DNA of 64,000 nt from Streptococcus parasanguinis. GTDB taxonomy: Bacteria > Bacillota > Bacilli > Lactobacillales > Streptococcaceae. Shown piece by piece: positions 47,543 through 55,682 of this stretch; position 1 is the stretch's first letter, and each line of letters starts with the position of its first letter. Location of the stretch: contig NZ_JACLQU010000003.1 in assembly GCF_016648855.1 (NCBI RefSeq), forward strand, positions 1 to 64,000, in the 5' to 3' direction. The notes beneath the pieces are model-generated. The model searched no databases. It saw nothing but the letters and a program-made list of their open reading frames with translations, and was not told the origin of the DNA. Position numbers and translations under genes: made by a program.

Positions 47543-48421
47543 TTATTTCTCTTTATCTACATAACTGAAGACATCTTCACCGAAATATTTTTTCGACAAT
47601 TTCGCAAGCGTTCCATCTTTTTCCAATTCTTTGATGGCCTTGCTGTATTCTTCCGCAAATTTTTCGTTTTTCTTATCCTTATGGATCAATGGATAAGTTG
47701 GAATTCCTTTGTAGGCAAACCAGCTGAGTTTGTCTGCGTATTGGTGGTAAGAACCATCTTTATCTGTGACAGCTTTTTCAAAGGAAAGTTTGATGTCAAA
47801 GAAGGCATCGTAACGACCTTCAAGTACCCAAGCATAAGCATCTGCGACTTTGAACGATTCGGCAGCTGTTAATTCGATTTGTTGGTCCTTATGCTTTTCA
47901 TTGTATTCTTTAATAACATTCCATTGCGCATTTTGTGGTGAAATTGGAACTAATTTCCCTTTTTCTTTCGCAAAGTCATCAATGTTCTTGTATTTATCCG
48001 CATCTTCTTTTCGTACGGTAAATCCGATGATACTTGCTCCGATTGGTTCTTTTGGAATGATAAATTTCTTGGCGCGTTCTTCGGTATACCAAGCTCCTTT
48101 GGTTCCGATATCATACTTACCAGATTCTAGACCGATCAAAAGGTCATCGTCACTTGTTCCAGTGTACTCAAACTTGTAGTCTGGTAATTTTTCGTCAATA
48201 GCTTTGAGCACAGCTACTTCATAACCATCTGATTCTCCTTTTTCATCGACGAAATCGTACGGTACATAGTTTTGCGTGTGGGCTACTTTCAAGGTTGTTA
48301 CCTTGTTCGATCCCGTTGAGCCTTTGCTGTCGTTTGCATGGTTCAAGCTCCGTCCAAGAATGGTTGCACCTGCAATGGCAAGAACGGCCACCCCACCGAT
48401 AATCCATGTTTTTTTACTCAT
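47543..48421 (-). CDS. Amino acid ABC importer binding protein, membrane-anchored
   Basis: A 292-residue family 3 solute-binding protein (LKVAHTQNYVPYDFVDEKGESDGYEVAVLKAI ... GTSDDDLLIGLESGKYDIGTKGAWYTEER). The N-terminus MSKKTWIIGGVAVLAIAGATILGRS is hydrophobic but has no lipobox cysteine, so it is probably held by an uncleaved anchor or cleaved and released, unlike most streptococcal binding proteins. Its ligand is likely an amino acid such as cystine or a methylated sulfur compound; that is inference. Confidence 0.9.
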   Translation of the reverse strand: MSKKTWIIGGVAVLAIAGATILGRSLNHANDSKGSTGSNKVTTLKVAHTQNYVPYDFVDEKGESDGYEVAVLKAIDEKLPDYKFEYTGTSDDDLLIGLESGKYDIGTKGAWYTEERAKKFIIPKEPIGASIIGFTVRKEDADKYKNIDDFAKEKGKLVPISPQNAQWNVIKEYNEKHKDQQIELTAAESFKVADAYAWVLEGRYDAFFDIKLSFEKAVTDKDGSYHQYADKLSWFAYKGIPTYPLIHKDKKNEKFAEEYSKAIKELEKDGTLAKLSKKYFGEDVFSYVDKEK

Positions 48422-48449
48422 ACTCTGTTCTCCCTGATTCTATTTTTTC

Positions 48450-49451
48450 TTATTCTGCTGCAGCTTCACGAACCCATTCGATTCGCTCTTCATCAATGTC
48501 ACTTGGAATCGTACAATCCGCACCGATGACCAAGCCTGTGGTTCCAGTTTCTGCGATGATGCGTTTAGTTTCTGCTTGAATCGCAGCCTTGTCTCCTGTA
48601 TAGAGAAGACCATTTTTGCCATTTTCAAAGCCACCAAGAACCGTACGTCCACCGAAGATTTCGCGTCCTTCTGCTAGGCTGATTCCTTCTGGTCCAACTG
48701 CCCAGTTAATGACTTGAGCTGGGTAGTCTGTGAAGAGATGGATATCATTGCGAGCCCCTTCGTAGCCACAGATATGAAGGATATTTACCCCACCTGCTTC
48801 ATTGGCTGCTTCTAAGACATGGAGTTCACTCGGTGCAATACTATTTTTATAAACTTCTTGGCTCACGCGCGCATCTTGGATACTTTGAACACTGAGGTAG
48901 ATCCCGTCTGCTCCTGCTTCTTTAATGATGCGTTGGCTCAAACTTGCAATATCTTGACCAATCGTATCCAATACTTTTTTAAGGGTTGCAGCATCTTGAT
49001 CGATGAAGTTTGCGATCAAGTCATCTCCTCCTGAAACTTCTCCGACCAACCATTTAAAGTAAGTTACTGGAGCAAAGATATTGTAGATGGCTACAATGTC
49101 CTCTTCAAAACCGGCACGGATTTTTTTCACAAGCTCTACCTGCTCTGTGATCCATGGATGATCGGCTCCGAGAGGTTCAATTCCTGCTAAGTCAGAGATG
49201 TTTTCAAGGCCTTTGTGAATGGCTGGATTTGGATAAGCAAAGTAACCATCGCTCATAAGTTTAACAAAGTCTGGTTGGACCTTGTGAAGGAAGTTTTGAT
49301 GACCCTTCAGGTTTTTTTCAATAATTTCAGGATTTGAAAATCCTTTTAGCCACTCTTCTTCTGTCGTGAAATGGTGCCAAAATCCAACTGGCACACGATC
49401 AACTGCTTCTCCTTTAAAAGCTTTTAACACTAATTCTCTTTTTGCTGACAT
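48450..49451 (-). CDS. UroD/MetE-superfamily methyltransferase-like protein (copy 1)
   Basis: A 333-residue TIM-barrel protein annotated in most genomes as uroporphyrinogen decarboxylase family. Haem synthesis is not its role: it has a zinc-thiolate motif His226-x-Cys228 (NILHICGYEG) and Cys313 (GADCTIP) 84 residues later, the pattern used by MtaA/MtbA/CmuA and by MetE to activate a thiol for methyl transfer. The N-terminus REL.LKAF.GE.VDRVPVGFW is the MtaA-like start. The ATG at 49451 follows GAGGT. It shares an operon with a paralogue and a cystine-type importer, so methyl transfer to a thiol such as homocysteine is a fair guess. No corrinoid protein is present. Confidence 0.82.
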   Translation of the reverse strand: MSAKRELVLKAFKGEAVDRVPVGFWHHFTTEEEWLKGFSNPEIIEKNLKGHQNFLHKVQPDFVKLMSDGYFAYPNPAIHKGLENISDLAGIEPLGADHPWITEQVELVKKIRAGFEEDIVAIYNIFAPVTYFKWLVGEVSGGDDLIANFIDQDAATLKKVLDTIGQDIASLSQRIIKEAGADGIYLSVQSIQDARVSQEVYKNSIAPSELHVLEAANEAGGVNILHICGYEGARNDIHLFTDYPAQVINWAVGPEGISLAEGREIFGGRTVLGGFENGKNGLLYTGDKAAIQAETKRIIAETGTTGLVIGADCTIPSDIDEERIEWVREAAAE

Positions 49452-49507
49452 GTTCTTACCTCGTTCCATCTTTTCTTGTTTGTTATCTTATCACTTCAAT
49501 TATGCTT

Positions 49508-49532
49508 TGACTAATATATATTTTTTATCAAG
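49508..49532 (-). repeat. Repeat element ahead of methyltransferase copy 1
   Basis: A 25-base element whose minus strand begins CTTGATA and ends TATATTAGTCA, 57 bases before the start of copy 1. The same element, with about 20 of 25 positions equal, lies at 50860-50884 ahead of copy 2, so it was duplicated with the gene or is a binding site. Confidence 0.6.
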
Positions 49533-49549
49533 CTCTTCATCTTTTTTTA

Positions 49550-49750
49550 TCACTGATCTTCAAGAAGTAAAATTCCTGCTATATCAGATGGGCGAAGGAG
49601 AGAGAGACTATGGGCTGGAATTTTCTCCAATTTTTCGATGTCCGGATCTTTCCGTACAATCCCATGACTGCTTGCTGCAGTAGCTTTTGCGAGTCCTAGG
49701 ACTAAGAATAAAGCTACCAGCCCCATACACCACACATGAATCTTTTTCAT
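49550..49750 (-). CDS. Small secreted peptide precursor, unknown
   Basis: A 66-residue protein with an evident signal peptide (MKKIHVWCMGLVALFLVLGLAKATA|ASS) and a mature part of about 41 residues ending LRPSDIAGILLLEDQ. AAAGGAGAGGGAG directly before the ATG is one of the strongest ribosome sites in the window. A longer frame to 49795 overlaps the upstream gene and is not needed. It sits between the two methyltransferase-like genes. No family recognised; a secreted peptide, a signal precursor or a small membrane subunit are all possible. Confidence 0.65.
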   Translation of the reverse strand: MKKIHVWCMGLVALFLVLGLAKATAASSHGIVRKDPDIEKLEKIPAHSLSLLRPSDIAGILLLEDQ

Positions 49751-49767
49751 CTCCCTCTCCTTTCTTC

Positions 49768-50769
49768 TTACAATACAGCTGCTTGACGTACCCAATCTAA
49801 GCGTTCCAATTGGAAATCATCTGGCACGGTACAGTCTGCCCCAAGGATCAAACCACGACTTCCCGCTTCTGCGACCAAGCGACGGGTTTCTTGCTCGATA
49901 GCTGCTCGTTCCCCTTGGTAGAGCAAGCCTTTCTTGCCATTGACAAAGCCACCTAGGACAGCACGATCCCCAAAGAGCTTGCGACCTGCTGCTAGGCTCA
50001 GGCCTTCATGATGGGTCGCCCAGTTAATGACTTGAGCTGGATAATCCTTGAAGAGGTCCACTTCATTGCTGGCTCCTTCAAAGCCGCAAATATGAAGGAT
50101 ATTGATGCCCCCCGCTTCATTGGCTGCTTCTAGGACAGCGATGTTGCTTGGCTCAATGATCTTGCGGTATTCTTCCTCTGTCACACGCTCATCTTGGACC
50201 TGCTGGGTTGAGAAGTAAATCCCTTCCACTCCTGCTTCTTGGATCAAGCGGCGACTAAGAATGGCGATATCACCTGCGATGACATCAAGGACATGAGCTA
50301 AAGTTTCTGGCTCTTCCTTGATAAAGTCTGCAATCACTTGGTCTCCACGGGATTGATCCGTACGGAACCAACGTTTCAAATAAGAAATGGGCGAGAAGAT
50401 ATTGTAGAAAGAAGCAATCTCTTCATGGAAATGGGAACGAATCTCCTTGACCACTTCAATCTGTTTTTCAATCCAAGGATGATGCTCTCCAATCGGATGA
50501 ATGTCCTTTAATTCTTGGATCGATGTGATCTCTCTCGAATAAAGAGCACTCGGATAGCGGAAGAAGCCATCGCTCATAATCTTGACAAAATCAGGTGATA
50601 TTTCTTCAACATAGTGTTGGTGTCCTTTGATACTCTTTTCAAGTACGGCTGGATTGTCTAGCCCCAATTCTTTTTCTTCTTGTGTCACATAATGGAGCCA
50701 AAATCCTACAGGGATTCGCTCTACTGCTTCGCCTCGAATGGCACGAAGAACCAATTCTTTTTTACTCAT
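49768..50769 (-). CDS. UroD/MetE-superfamily methyltransferase-like protein (copy 2)
   Basis: A 333-residue paralogue of the 48450-49451 protein, with the same zinc-thiolate residues His226, Cys228 (NILHICGFEG) and Cys313 (GADCTVP). First structural gene of the operon. GAGGAGG lies nine bases before the ATG at 50769; a longer frame to 50838 has no good site. The two copies differ most in the region 130-160 (LKRWFRTDQSRGDQ against FKWLVGEVSGGDD), which in this family borders the substrate pocket, so they may use different methyl donors. Confidence 0.82.
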   Translation of the reverse strand: MSKKELVLRAIRGEAVERIPVGFWLHYVTQEEKELGLDNPAVLEKSIKGHQHYVEEISPDFVKIMSDGFFRYPSALYSREITSIQELKDIHPIGEHHPWIEKQIEVVKEIRSHFHEEIASFYNIFSPISYLKRWFRTDQSRGDQVIADFIKEEPETLAHVLDVIAGDIAILSRRLIQEAGVEGIYFSTQQVQDERVTEEEYRKIIEPSNIAVLEAANEAGGINILHICGFEGASNEVDLFKDYPAQVINWATHHEGLSLAAGRKLFGDRAVLGGFVNGKKGLLYQGERAAIEQETRRLVAEAGSRGLILGADCTVPDDFQLERLDWVRQAAVL

Positions 50770-50859
50770 ACTGTACATCCTCCTCATCTTTTCTCCAAAA
50801 GAAAGATTGACTGCTTTCCTTCTGGAATTTGTAACCATGATATCACCTCGAAAAGTAGC

Positions 50860-50884
50860 TGACTAATATATTTTCCCTATCAAG
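50860..50884 (-). repeat. Repeat element ahead of methyltransferase copy 2
   Basis: The partner of the 49508-49532 element, 91 bases before the start of copy 2. Same CTTGATA and TATATTAGTCA ends with a divergent middle. Confidence 0.6.
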
Positions 50885-50913
50885 GCCTTAAAATTTCTTT
50901 ATTAAGAAAGGTA

Positions 50914-50948
50914 TTAAAAAAACTCAAGTCCTTGAAAATAGGGACTTG
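50914..50948 (-). terminator. Leader terminator of the methyltransferase/importer operon
   Basis: CAAGTCC and GGACTTG form a 7-bp stem with a ten-base loop and then AGTTTTTTT on the minus strand, 145 bases upstream of the first gene with no gene before it. It therefore either attenuates the operon or ends a short leader RNA. Confidence 0.7.
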
Positions 50949-51014
50949 CGGGTATCTTTCTCTATTCTTTCATTTTAGAAGAAAAGGACCGCTTTGATCT
51001 TTTCTTGATCCGGT

Positions 51015-51031
51015 TATAGCATAAAACTATA
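51015..51031. promoter_or_regulatory. MetR/MtaR-box-like palindrome
   Basis: TATAGCATAAAACTATA (reverse TATAGTTTTATGCTATA) matches the streptococcal LysR-type methionine regulator box TATAGTTTnAAACTATA except for two central bases, and GG/CC extend the palindrome on both sides. It stands between the methyltransferase operon and the phosphatase gene and would place at least the former in the methionine regulon. Confidence 0.6.
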
Positions 51032-51205
51032 CCCCTTCTTTTAAGCTGAAAAATGGCATCTATTTAGGTGAAAAAGCCCTTCATATCAACATTTCTTTCT
51101 TCCTATTCATTTTACCATTCCCTGGATCCCCTTCTCCTCTTTCTTGTCATGCAAGATTGAAAGGAGTATAATTTTTGTAGAATAATTTTAAGGAGTGTAC
51201 GGTTT

Positions 51206-52063
51206 ATGAAAACAACAAAAACCACCTTTACCATCGTTTCTGCTCTTGCTTCTGTCATTTTACTGACGAGTTGTGGAAGCAACACCACTAAAACGCAAGA
51301 GACAAAAGCAAGCAGCACTAAAAATCAGGTGACGATGACCTATGATCAACAGCGCTCACAAGAAAATACCATGTCTGTCCTCTGGTACCAAAAGGCAGCA
51401 GAAACCAAGGCTTTGTATTTACAAGGCTACAATGTCGCTACTGACCGTTTGAAAGAGATCCTCCAAACTCCTTCTGATAAGCCTTATTCCATCGTCTTGG
51501 ATTTGGACGAAACTGTTTTAGACAACAGCCCTTACCAAGTTCAAAACGTCAAAGATGGTACGGCCTTCAATCCTAAAGATTGGGATGTTTGGGTGAAAAA
51601 AGCAGCCGCAAAAGCGGTGCCAGGTGCCAAAGATTTCCTTCAATATGCGGATCAAAACGGGGTTCAAATCTACTACATTTCTGACCGTACAACCTCTCAA
51701 GTAGATGATACCATTAAGAACCTTGAAAAAGAAGGCATTCCTGTTCAAGGACGTGACCACCTCATGTTCTTAGAAGATGGCGTCAAATCAAAAGAAGGCC
51801 GTCGCCAAGCTGTGCAAGCAAAGACCAATCTTGTCTTGCTCTTCGGGGACAACCTGGTCGACTTTGCAGACTTCTCTAAGACCTCTGAAGCTGATCGCGA
51901 CAAGAAATTGGACGAATTGCAAAAAGAATTTGGTGAAAAATTCATCATCTTCCCAAATCCAATGTATGGATCATGGGAATCTGCTGTTTACCAAGGTAAA
52001 AAACTAGATGCCAAGGGACAAACAGAAGAACGCCTCAAAGCCTTGCAAGGTTTTGATAAATAA
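51206..52063 (+). CDS. Class C acid phosphatase lipoprotein, e(P4) type
   Basis: A 285-residue surface lipoprotein (signal ending ILLTSCGSN) of the HAD superfamily with the paired-aspartate motif VLDLDETVLDNS (the first Asp is the nucleophile), ISDRTT as motif II and FGDNLVDF as motif IV. The family dephosphorylates nucleotides such as NMN and AMP outside the cell and is known in streptococci as LppC. AAGGAGTG precedes the ATG. It stands alone with a strong terminator. Confidence 0.95.
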   Translation: MKTTKTTFTIVSALASVILLTSCGSNTTKTQETKASSTKNQVTMTYDQQRSQENTMSVLWYQKAAETKALYLQGYNVATDRLKEILQTPSDKPYSIVLDLDETVLDNSPYQVQNVKDGTAFNPKDWDVWVKKAAAKAVPGAKDFLQYADQNGVQIYYISDRTTSQVDDTIKNLEKEGIPVQGRDHLMFLEDGVKSKEGRRQAVQAKTNLVLLFGDNLVDFADFSKTSEADRDKKLDELQKEFGEKFIIFPNPMYGSWESAVYQGKKLDAKGQTEERLKALQGFDK

Positions 52064-52066
52064 AGC

Positions 52067-52108
52067 AAACATCCTCGCTAGGAAAAACCTAACGAGGATG
52101 TTTTTTTC
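52067..52108. terminator. Bidirectional terminator between the phosphatase gene and glmS
   Basis: AAACATCCTCG-CTAGG pairs with CCTA-ACGAGGATGTTT, followed by T runs in both directions; it serves both converging genes. Confidence 0.88.
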
Positions 52109-52121
52109 TATATAAATAATT

Positions 52122-53930
52122 TTATTCAACTGTTACAGACTTAGCAAGGTTTCGTGGTTTGTCGATATCAAGTCCACGATGAAGGGTTGCAAAGTAGGCA
52201 ATCAATTGAGTTGGCACCACCATTGAGATTGGAGAGAGGTAAGGGTGAACCGCTGTCAAGACCAAATCATCTGTCTCTTTAGCGACATTTTCTTCTGCAA
52301 TGGTTAAAACATGAGCCCCACGTGCTGCCACTTCTTGGATATTTCCACGTGTATGGCTGGCTAGGACTGGATCAGACAAGAGAGCAATGACCGGTGTACC
52401 GTCTTCGATCAAAGCAATGGTACCGTGTTTCAACTCACCCGCTGCGAAACCTTCACATTGGATGTAAGAAATTTCTTTTAGTTTCAGACTGGCTTCCATG
52501 GCAACATAGTAATCTTGGCCACGTCCGATATAGAAAGCATTGCGGGTTGTTTCCAACAAGCCACGGACTTTTTCATCGATCACTTCTTTTTCTGAAAGAG
52601 TTGATTCGATCGATTGGGCAACGATAGACAATTCGTGCACCAAATCAAAGGCTTTGGCCTTTTCATTGTCATTGGCTTCTCCAACAGCTTTGGCAAGAAA
52701 GGCAAGGGCTGCGATTTGAGCCGTATAAGCCTTGGTGGAAGCGACCGCAATTTCAGGACCCGCATGGAGCAACATAGTCATGTCTGCTTCACGTGAAAGA
52801 GTTGATCCTGGAACATTGGTTACTGTCAAGCTTGGAATGCCCATTTCATTGGCTTTGACCAATACCTGACGACTATCAGCTGTTTCACCAGATTGGCTGA
52901 TAAAGATGAAGAGTGGTTTCTTGCTGAGAAGTGGCATACCATACCCCCACTCAGATGAAATACCGAGTTCTACTGGGGTATCCGTCAACTCTTCCAACAT
53001 TTTTTTAGACGCAAATCCAGCATGGTAAGAGGTCCCAGCCGCAAGGATATAGATGCGGTCTGCTTCTTGAACAGCCTTGATAATAGCTGGGTCTACTACT
53101 ACTTGACCAGATTCATCTGTATAGGCTTGGATCAACTTACGCATGACAGTTGGTTGCTCATCGATTTCCTTGAGCATGTAGTATGGGTAAGTCCCTTTTC
53201 CAATATCAGAAAGGTCGAGTTCAGCCGTGTAGCTAGCCCGTTCTTTGACGTTGCCATCATAGTCTTGCACTTCAACGCTGTCAGCCTTGACAATGACCAA
53301 CTCTTGGTCATGGATTTCCATGTATTGGTTGGTTTCACGAATCATGGCCATGGCATCAGAGCAGACCATATTGTAACCATCGCCAAGACCGATCAAGAGT
53401 GGTGATTTATTTTTTGCCACATAGATCGTGCTTGGATCTTCCGCATCCATCAAAGCAAAAGCATAGGCCCCACGGATGATGTGGAGGGCTTTTTTGAAGG
53501 CTTCGAGCGTAGATAAGCCATCTTCTTCAGCAAATTTTCCGATCAAGTGGGCTGCGATTTCTGTATCTGTTTGCCCCTTGAAATGGTGACCTGCTAGGTA
53601 TTCTTCCTTGATTTCAAGATAGTTTTCAATGACCCCGTTGTGGACCAAAACAAAGCGACCTGTTTCAGAGCGGTGTGGGTGAGCATTGTCCTCAGTTGGT
53701 TTTCCATGAGTGGCCCAACGGGTATGTCCAATCCCAGCTGTCCCTTCGACACCTTCTGCCTTAGATGACAATTCTGCAATACGGCCAACTGCCTTTACCA
53801 ATTGGCTCTTGCCTTCACTAGCCAGAAAAACACCCGCAGAGTCATAGCCTCGGTATTCGAGTTTTTCAAGTCCTTGAATCAAAATATCAGTAGCATTTGT
53901 ATTTCCTACAACACCAACGATTCCGCACAT
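52122..53930 (-). CDS. glmS: Glucosamine-6-phosphate synthase
   Basis: Makes glucosamine-6-phosphate from fructose-6-phosphate and glutamine, the first step toward UDP-GlcNAc. At 602 residues: N-terminal class II glutaminase with Cys2 as nucleophile (MCGIVGVVG) and two SIS isomerase domains ([35 protein letters not shown]). No glmS ribozyme precedes it; instead the promoter is flanked by two NagR-type boxes, so glucosamine-controlled repression by a GntR regulator is likely. Confidence 0.97.
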   Translation of the reverse strand: MCGIVGVVGNTNATDILIQGLEKLEYRGYDSAGVFLASEGKSQLVKAVGRIAELSSKAEGVEGTAGIGHTRWATHGKPTEDNAHPHRSETGRFVLVHNGVIENYLEIKEEYLAGHHFKGQTDTEIAAHLIGKFAEEDGLSTLEAFKKALHIIRGAYAFALMDAEDPSTIYVAKNKSPLLIGLGDGYNMVCSDAMAMIRETNQYMEIHDQELVIVKADSVEVQDYDGNVKERASYTAELDLSDIGKGTYPYYMLKEIDEQPTVMRKLIQAYTDESGQVVVDPAIIKAVQEADRIYILAAGTSYHAGFASKKMLEELTDTPVELGISSEWGYGMPLLSKKPLFIFISQSGETADSRQVLVKANEMGIPSLTVTNVPGSTLSREADMTMLLHAGPEIAVASTKAYTAQIAALAFLAKAVGEANDNEKAKAFDLVHELSIVAQSIESTLSEKEVIDEKVRGLLETTRNAFYIGRGQDYYVAMEASLKLKEISYIQCEGFAAGELKHGTIALIEDGTPVIALLSDPVLASHTRGNIQEVAARGAHVLTIAEENVAKETDDLVLTAVHPYLSPISMVVPTQLIAYFATLHRGLDIDKPRNLAKSVTVE

Positions 53931-54007
53931 AGTTTTTACGATATAGCCTTGCTATACTTTCCCCTTTACTTAGTCAAACGACCCATGGTCGATTTCTCAG
54001 TTACTTT

Positions 54008-54021
54008 AAAATTGGTCTAGT
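54008..54021 (-). promoter_or_regulatory. NagR (dre)-like box, downstream copy
   Basis: AAAATTGGTCTAGT, part of the imperfect palindrome ATTGGTCTAGTCTAAT; on the minus strand it lies about 30 bases after the glmS -10. It resembles the dre sites of DasR/YvoA/NagR regulators (core TGGTCTAGACCA). Confidence 0.7.
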
Positions 54022-54052
54022 CTAATTTGACCAAAAAGCAACCAGCGGAGTC

Positions 54053-54081
54053 AGTATACAATGCTTCTTCCAGTTTGTCAA
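54053..54081 (-). promoter_or_regulatory. Sigma-A promoter of glmS
   Basis: TTGACA (54076-54081), 17 bases, TATACT (54053-54058) on the minus strand; the mRNA leader is about 115 bases. Confidence 0.88.
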
Positions 54082-54095
54082 CTAGGAAATTCAAG

Positions 54096-54109
54096 AAAAT
54101 TGGTCTAGT
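54096..54109 (-). promoter_or_regulatory. NagR (dre)-like box, upstream copy
   Basis: The same 14 bases AAAATTGGTCTAGT as at 54008-54021, 14 bases upstream of the glmS -35. Two equal boxes around one promoter suggest binding by two dimers or looping. Confidence 0.7.
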
Positions 54110-54127
54110 TAAGGGAGGGTTAAGAAA

Positions 54128-54155
54128 AACCTATCAACATCTTGGTTGATAGGTT
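54128..54155 (-). terminator. Terminator of the GH1 gene
   Basis: AACCTATCAAC and GTTGATAGGTT, an 11-bp perfect stem with a six-base loop, then TTTCTT on the minus strand. Confidence 0.87.
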
Positions 54156-54162
54156 GCTTTTT

Positions 54163-55548
54163 CTACTCTTCAAATCCATTCCGCTGACTCAACTTACGGA
54201 ACCAATGACCAGATTTTTTGAGGGTTCGTTTTTGACTTTCGAGCTCCAACTCAACTAAACCATAGCGGTTCTTGTAGCCATTGAGCCATGACCAGCAGTC
54301 AATAAAGGTCCAGATCAGATAGCCTTTACAGTTGGCACCATCTTGAATAGCCCGGTGGAGCTCGCGAAGATGGTCTTTGACAAAGTCAATCCGGTAATCG
54401 TCTTGGATCACTCCATCCTTGCGAAATTTTTCCTCTCCTTCAACTCCCATCCCGTTTTCGGTCAGGATCCACTCGATATTGCCATAGTTTTCCTTGATAT
54501 TTTGGGCAATGTCATACAAACCTTGCTCATAGATTTCCCAACCTCGGTGGGGATTGATCTTGCGTCCTGGCATGACATAGGGTTCATAAAATTGTTCAAA
54601 GAGTAAGGGAGATGCTGGATTTGGAGCATAACGAGGAGCTGCTACACGGAGTGGCTGGTAATAGTTAACCCCTAGGTAATCCACCGTATTTTCCTCGATC
54701 AAGCGCAATTCAAAGGGATCATAATCCGGTAAGAGATCACGCTCCCGTAGGATCTCCACTAATTCTTCAGGATAATGACCAAGAACAGATGGATCTAAAA
54801 AAGATTTGGCTTGAAAGAGCTCGGCAATACGCGCAGCTTTCACATCTTCTGGATGCTGGCTCCGAGGATAGGCTGGTGTCAAATTGAGCACAATCCCGAT
54901 ACGGTAATTAGGATTCACCTCATGACAGGCCTTCACTGCTAGAGAGCTTGCTAACTGGGTGTGGTAGGCTACTTTTACAGCTGCTGCTGCGTCTACCTTA
55001 TGAGGAAAATGGGCATCATAAAAATAACCAAATTCTACAGGGACAATAGGTTCATTAAAGGTGATCCACTGATCGACCAGATCTCCATAGGTCTTGAAAC
55101 AAAAACGCGCATATTCCTGGTAAGCATAGGCGGTTTCTTTATTTTCCCAACCATCCCCTTGCTCTTGAAGAGCCATCGGTAAATCAAAATGATAGAGGTT
55201 GACCAAGAGGTGAATCCCTTTTTCTTTAATCTTTTCAAAGACACGGCGGTAGAACTCAACACCTGCTTGATTGATTTCCCCTCGTCCTTCTGGGAAAATA
55301 CGTGACCACTGGATAGAGGTTCGAAAGGCAGTGTGGCCGGTTTCTAACAAGAGGTCCAGATCTTCTTCCCAGTGTTCATAAAAAGTCGATGTTTTCTCTG
55401 GTCCTTGCCCTTGATAAAAGCGGTTGGGCTCGATCCTATACCAGTAATCCCAGAGATTGTCTCCCTTTCCATCCTGGGCTAGACGCCCTTCTGTTTGAGG
55501 GCCCGAGGTCGAACTCCCCCATAAAAAATCCTTTGGAAATTGATACAT
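54163..55548 (-). CDS. Glycoside hydrolase family 1, probable 6-phospho-beta-glucosidase
   Basis: A 461-residue TIM-barrel glycosidase with the acid/base Glu166 in TFNEP and the nucleophile Glu in ILTENG near 362. Family 1 enzymes in streptococci usually cleave 6-phospho-beta-glucosides brought in by PTS transporters; no PTS gene adjoins this one, so an unphosphorylated substrate is possible. The C-terminal GYKNRYGLVELELESQKRTLKKSG has a Tyr and Lys pattern that would fit phosphate contacts, but I cannot settle the point. Monocistronic. Confidence 0.88.
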   Translation of the reverse strand: MYQFPKDFLWGSSTSGPQTEGRLAQDGKGDNLWDYWYRIEPNRFYQGQGPEKTSTFYEHWEEDLDLLLETGHTAFRTSIQWSRIFPEGRGEINQAGVEFYRRVFEKIKEKGIHLLVNLYHFDLPMALQEQGDGWENKETAYAYQEYARFCFKTYGDLVDQWITFNEPIVPVEFGYFYDAHFPHKVDAAAAVKVAYHTQLASSLAVKACHEVNPNYRIGIVLNLTPAYPRSQHPEDVKAARIAELFQAKSFLDPSVLGHYPEELVEILRERDLLPDYDPFELRLIEENTVDYLGVNYYQPLRVAAPRYAPNPASPLLFEQFYEPYVMPGRKINPHRGWEIYEQGLYDIAQNIKENYGNIEWILTENGMGVEGEEKFRKDGVIQDDYRIDFVKDHLRELHRAIQDGANCKGYLIWTFIDCWSWLNGYKNRYGLVELELESQKRTLKKSGHWFRKLSQRNGFEE

Positions 55549-55639
55549 GTCCTAATCCTCCTCATTCTACTAGCTCTATTGTAGCGCATCCTCCTCCAAA
55601 ACCTAGTCACAATTTACAGTCTTTCTTACGCAGATTAAA

Positions 55640-55669
55640 GAAAAAGCCCCTTAGGAAAAATTCCTAAGG
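55640..55669 (-). terminator. Terminator of the C26 hydrolase gene
   Basis: CCTTAGGAA and TTCCTAAGG form a 9-bp stem with a three-base loop; GGCTTTTTC follows on the minus strand. Confidence 0.83.
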
Positions 55670-55682
55670 AAACTGGTCCTCT

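Noticed and set aside
48450-50769. Uroporphyrinogen decarboxylase (haem synthesis)
   Set aside because: The zinc-thiolate His-x-Cys and distant Cys, the operon context and the absence of other haem genes speak for methyltransferase relatives.
53931-54162. glmS ribozyme upstream of glmS
   Set aside because: The leader is only about 115 bases and no ribozyme core was seen; regulator boxes explain the region better.
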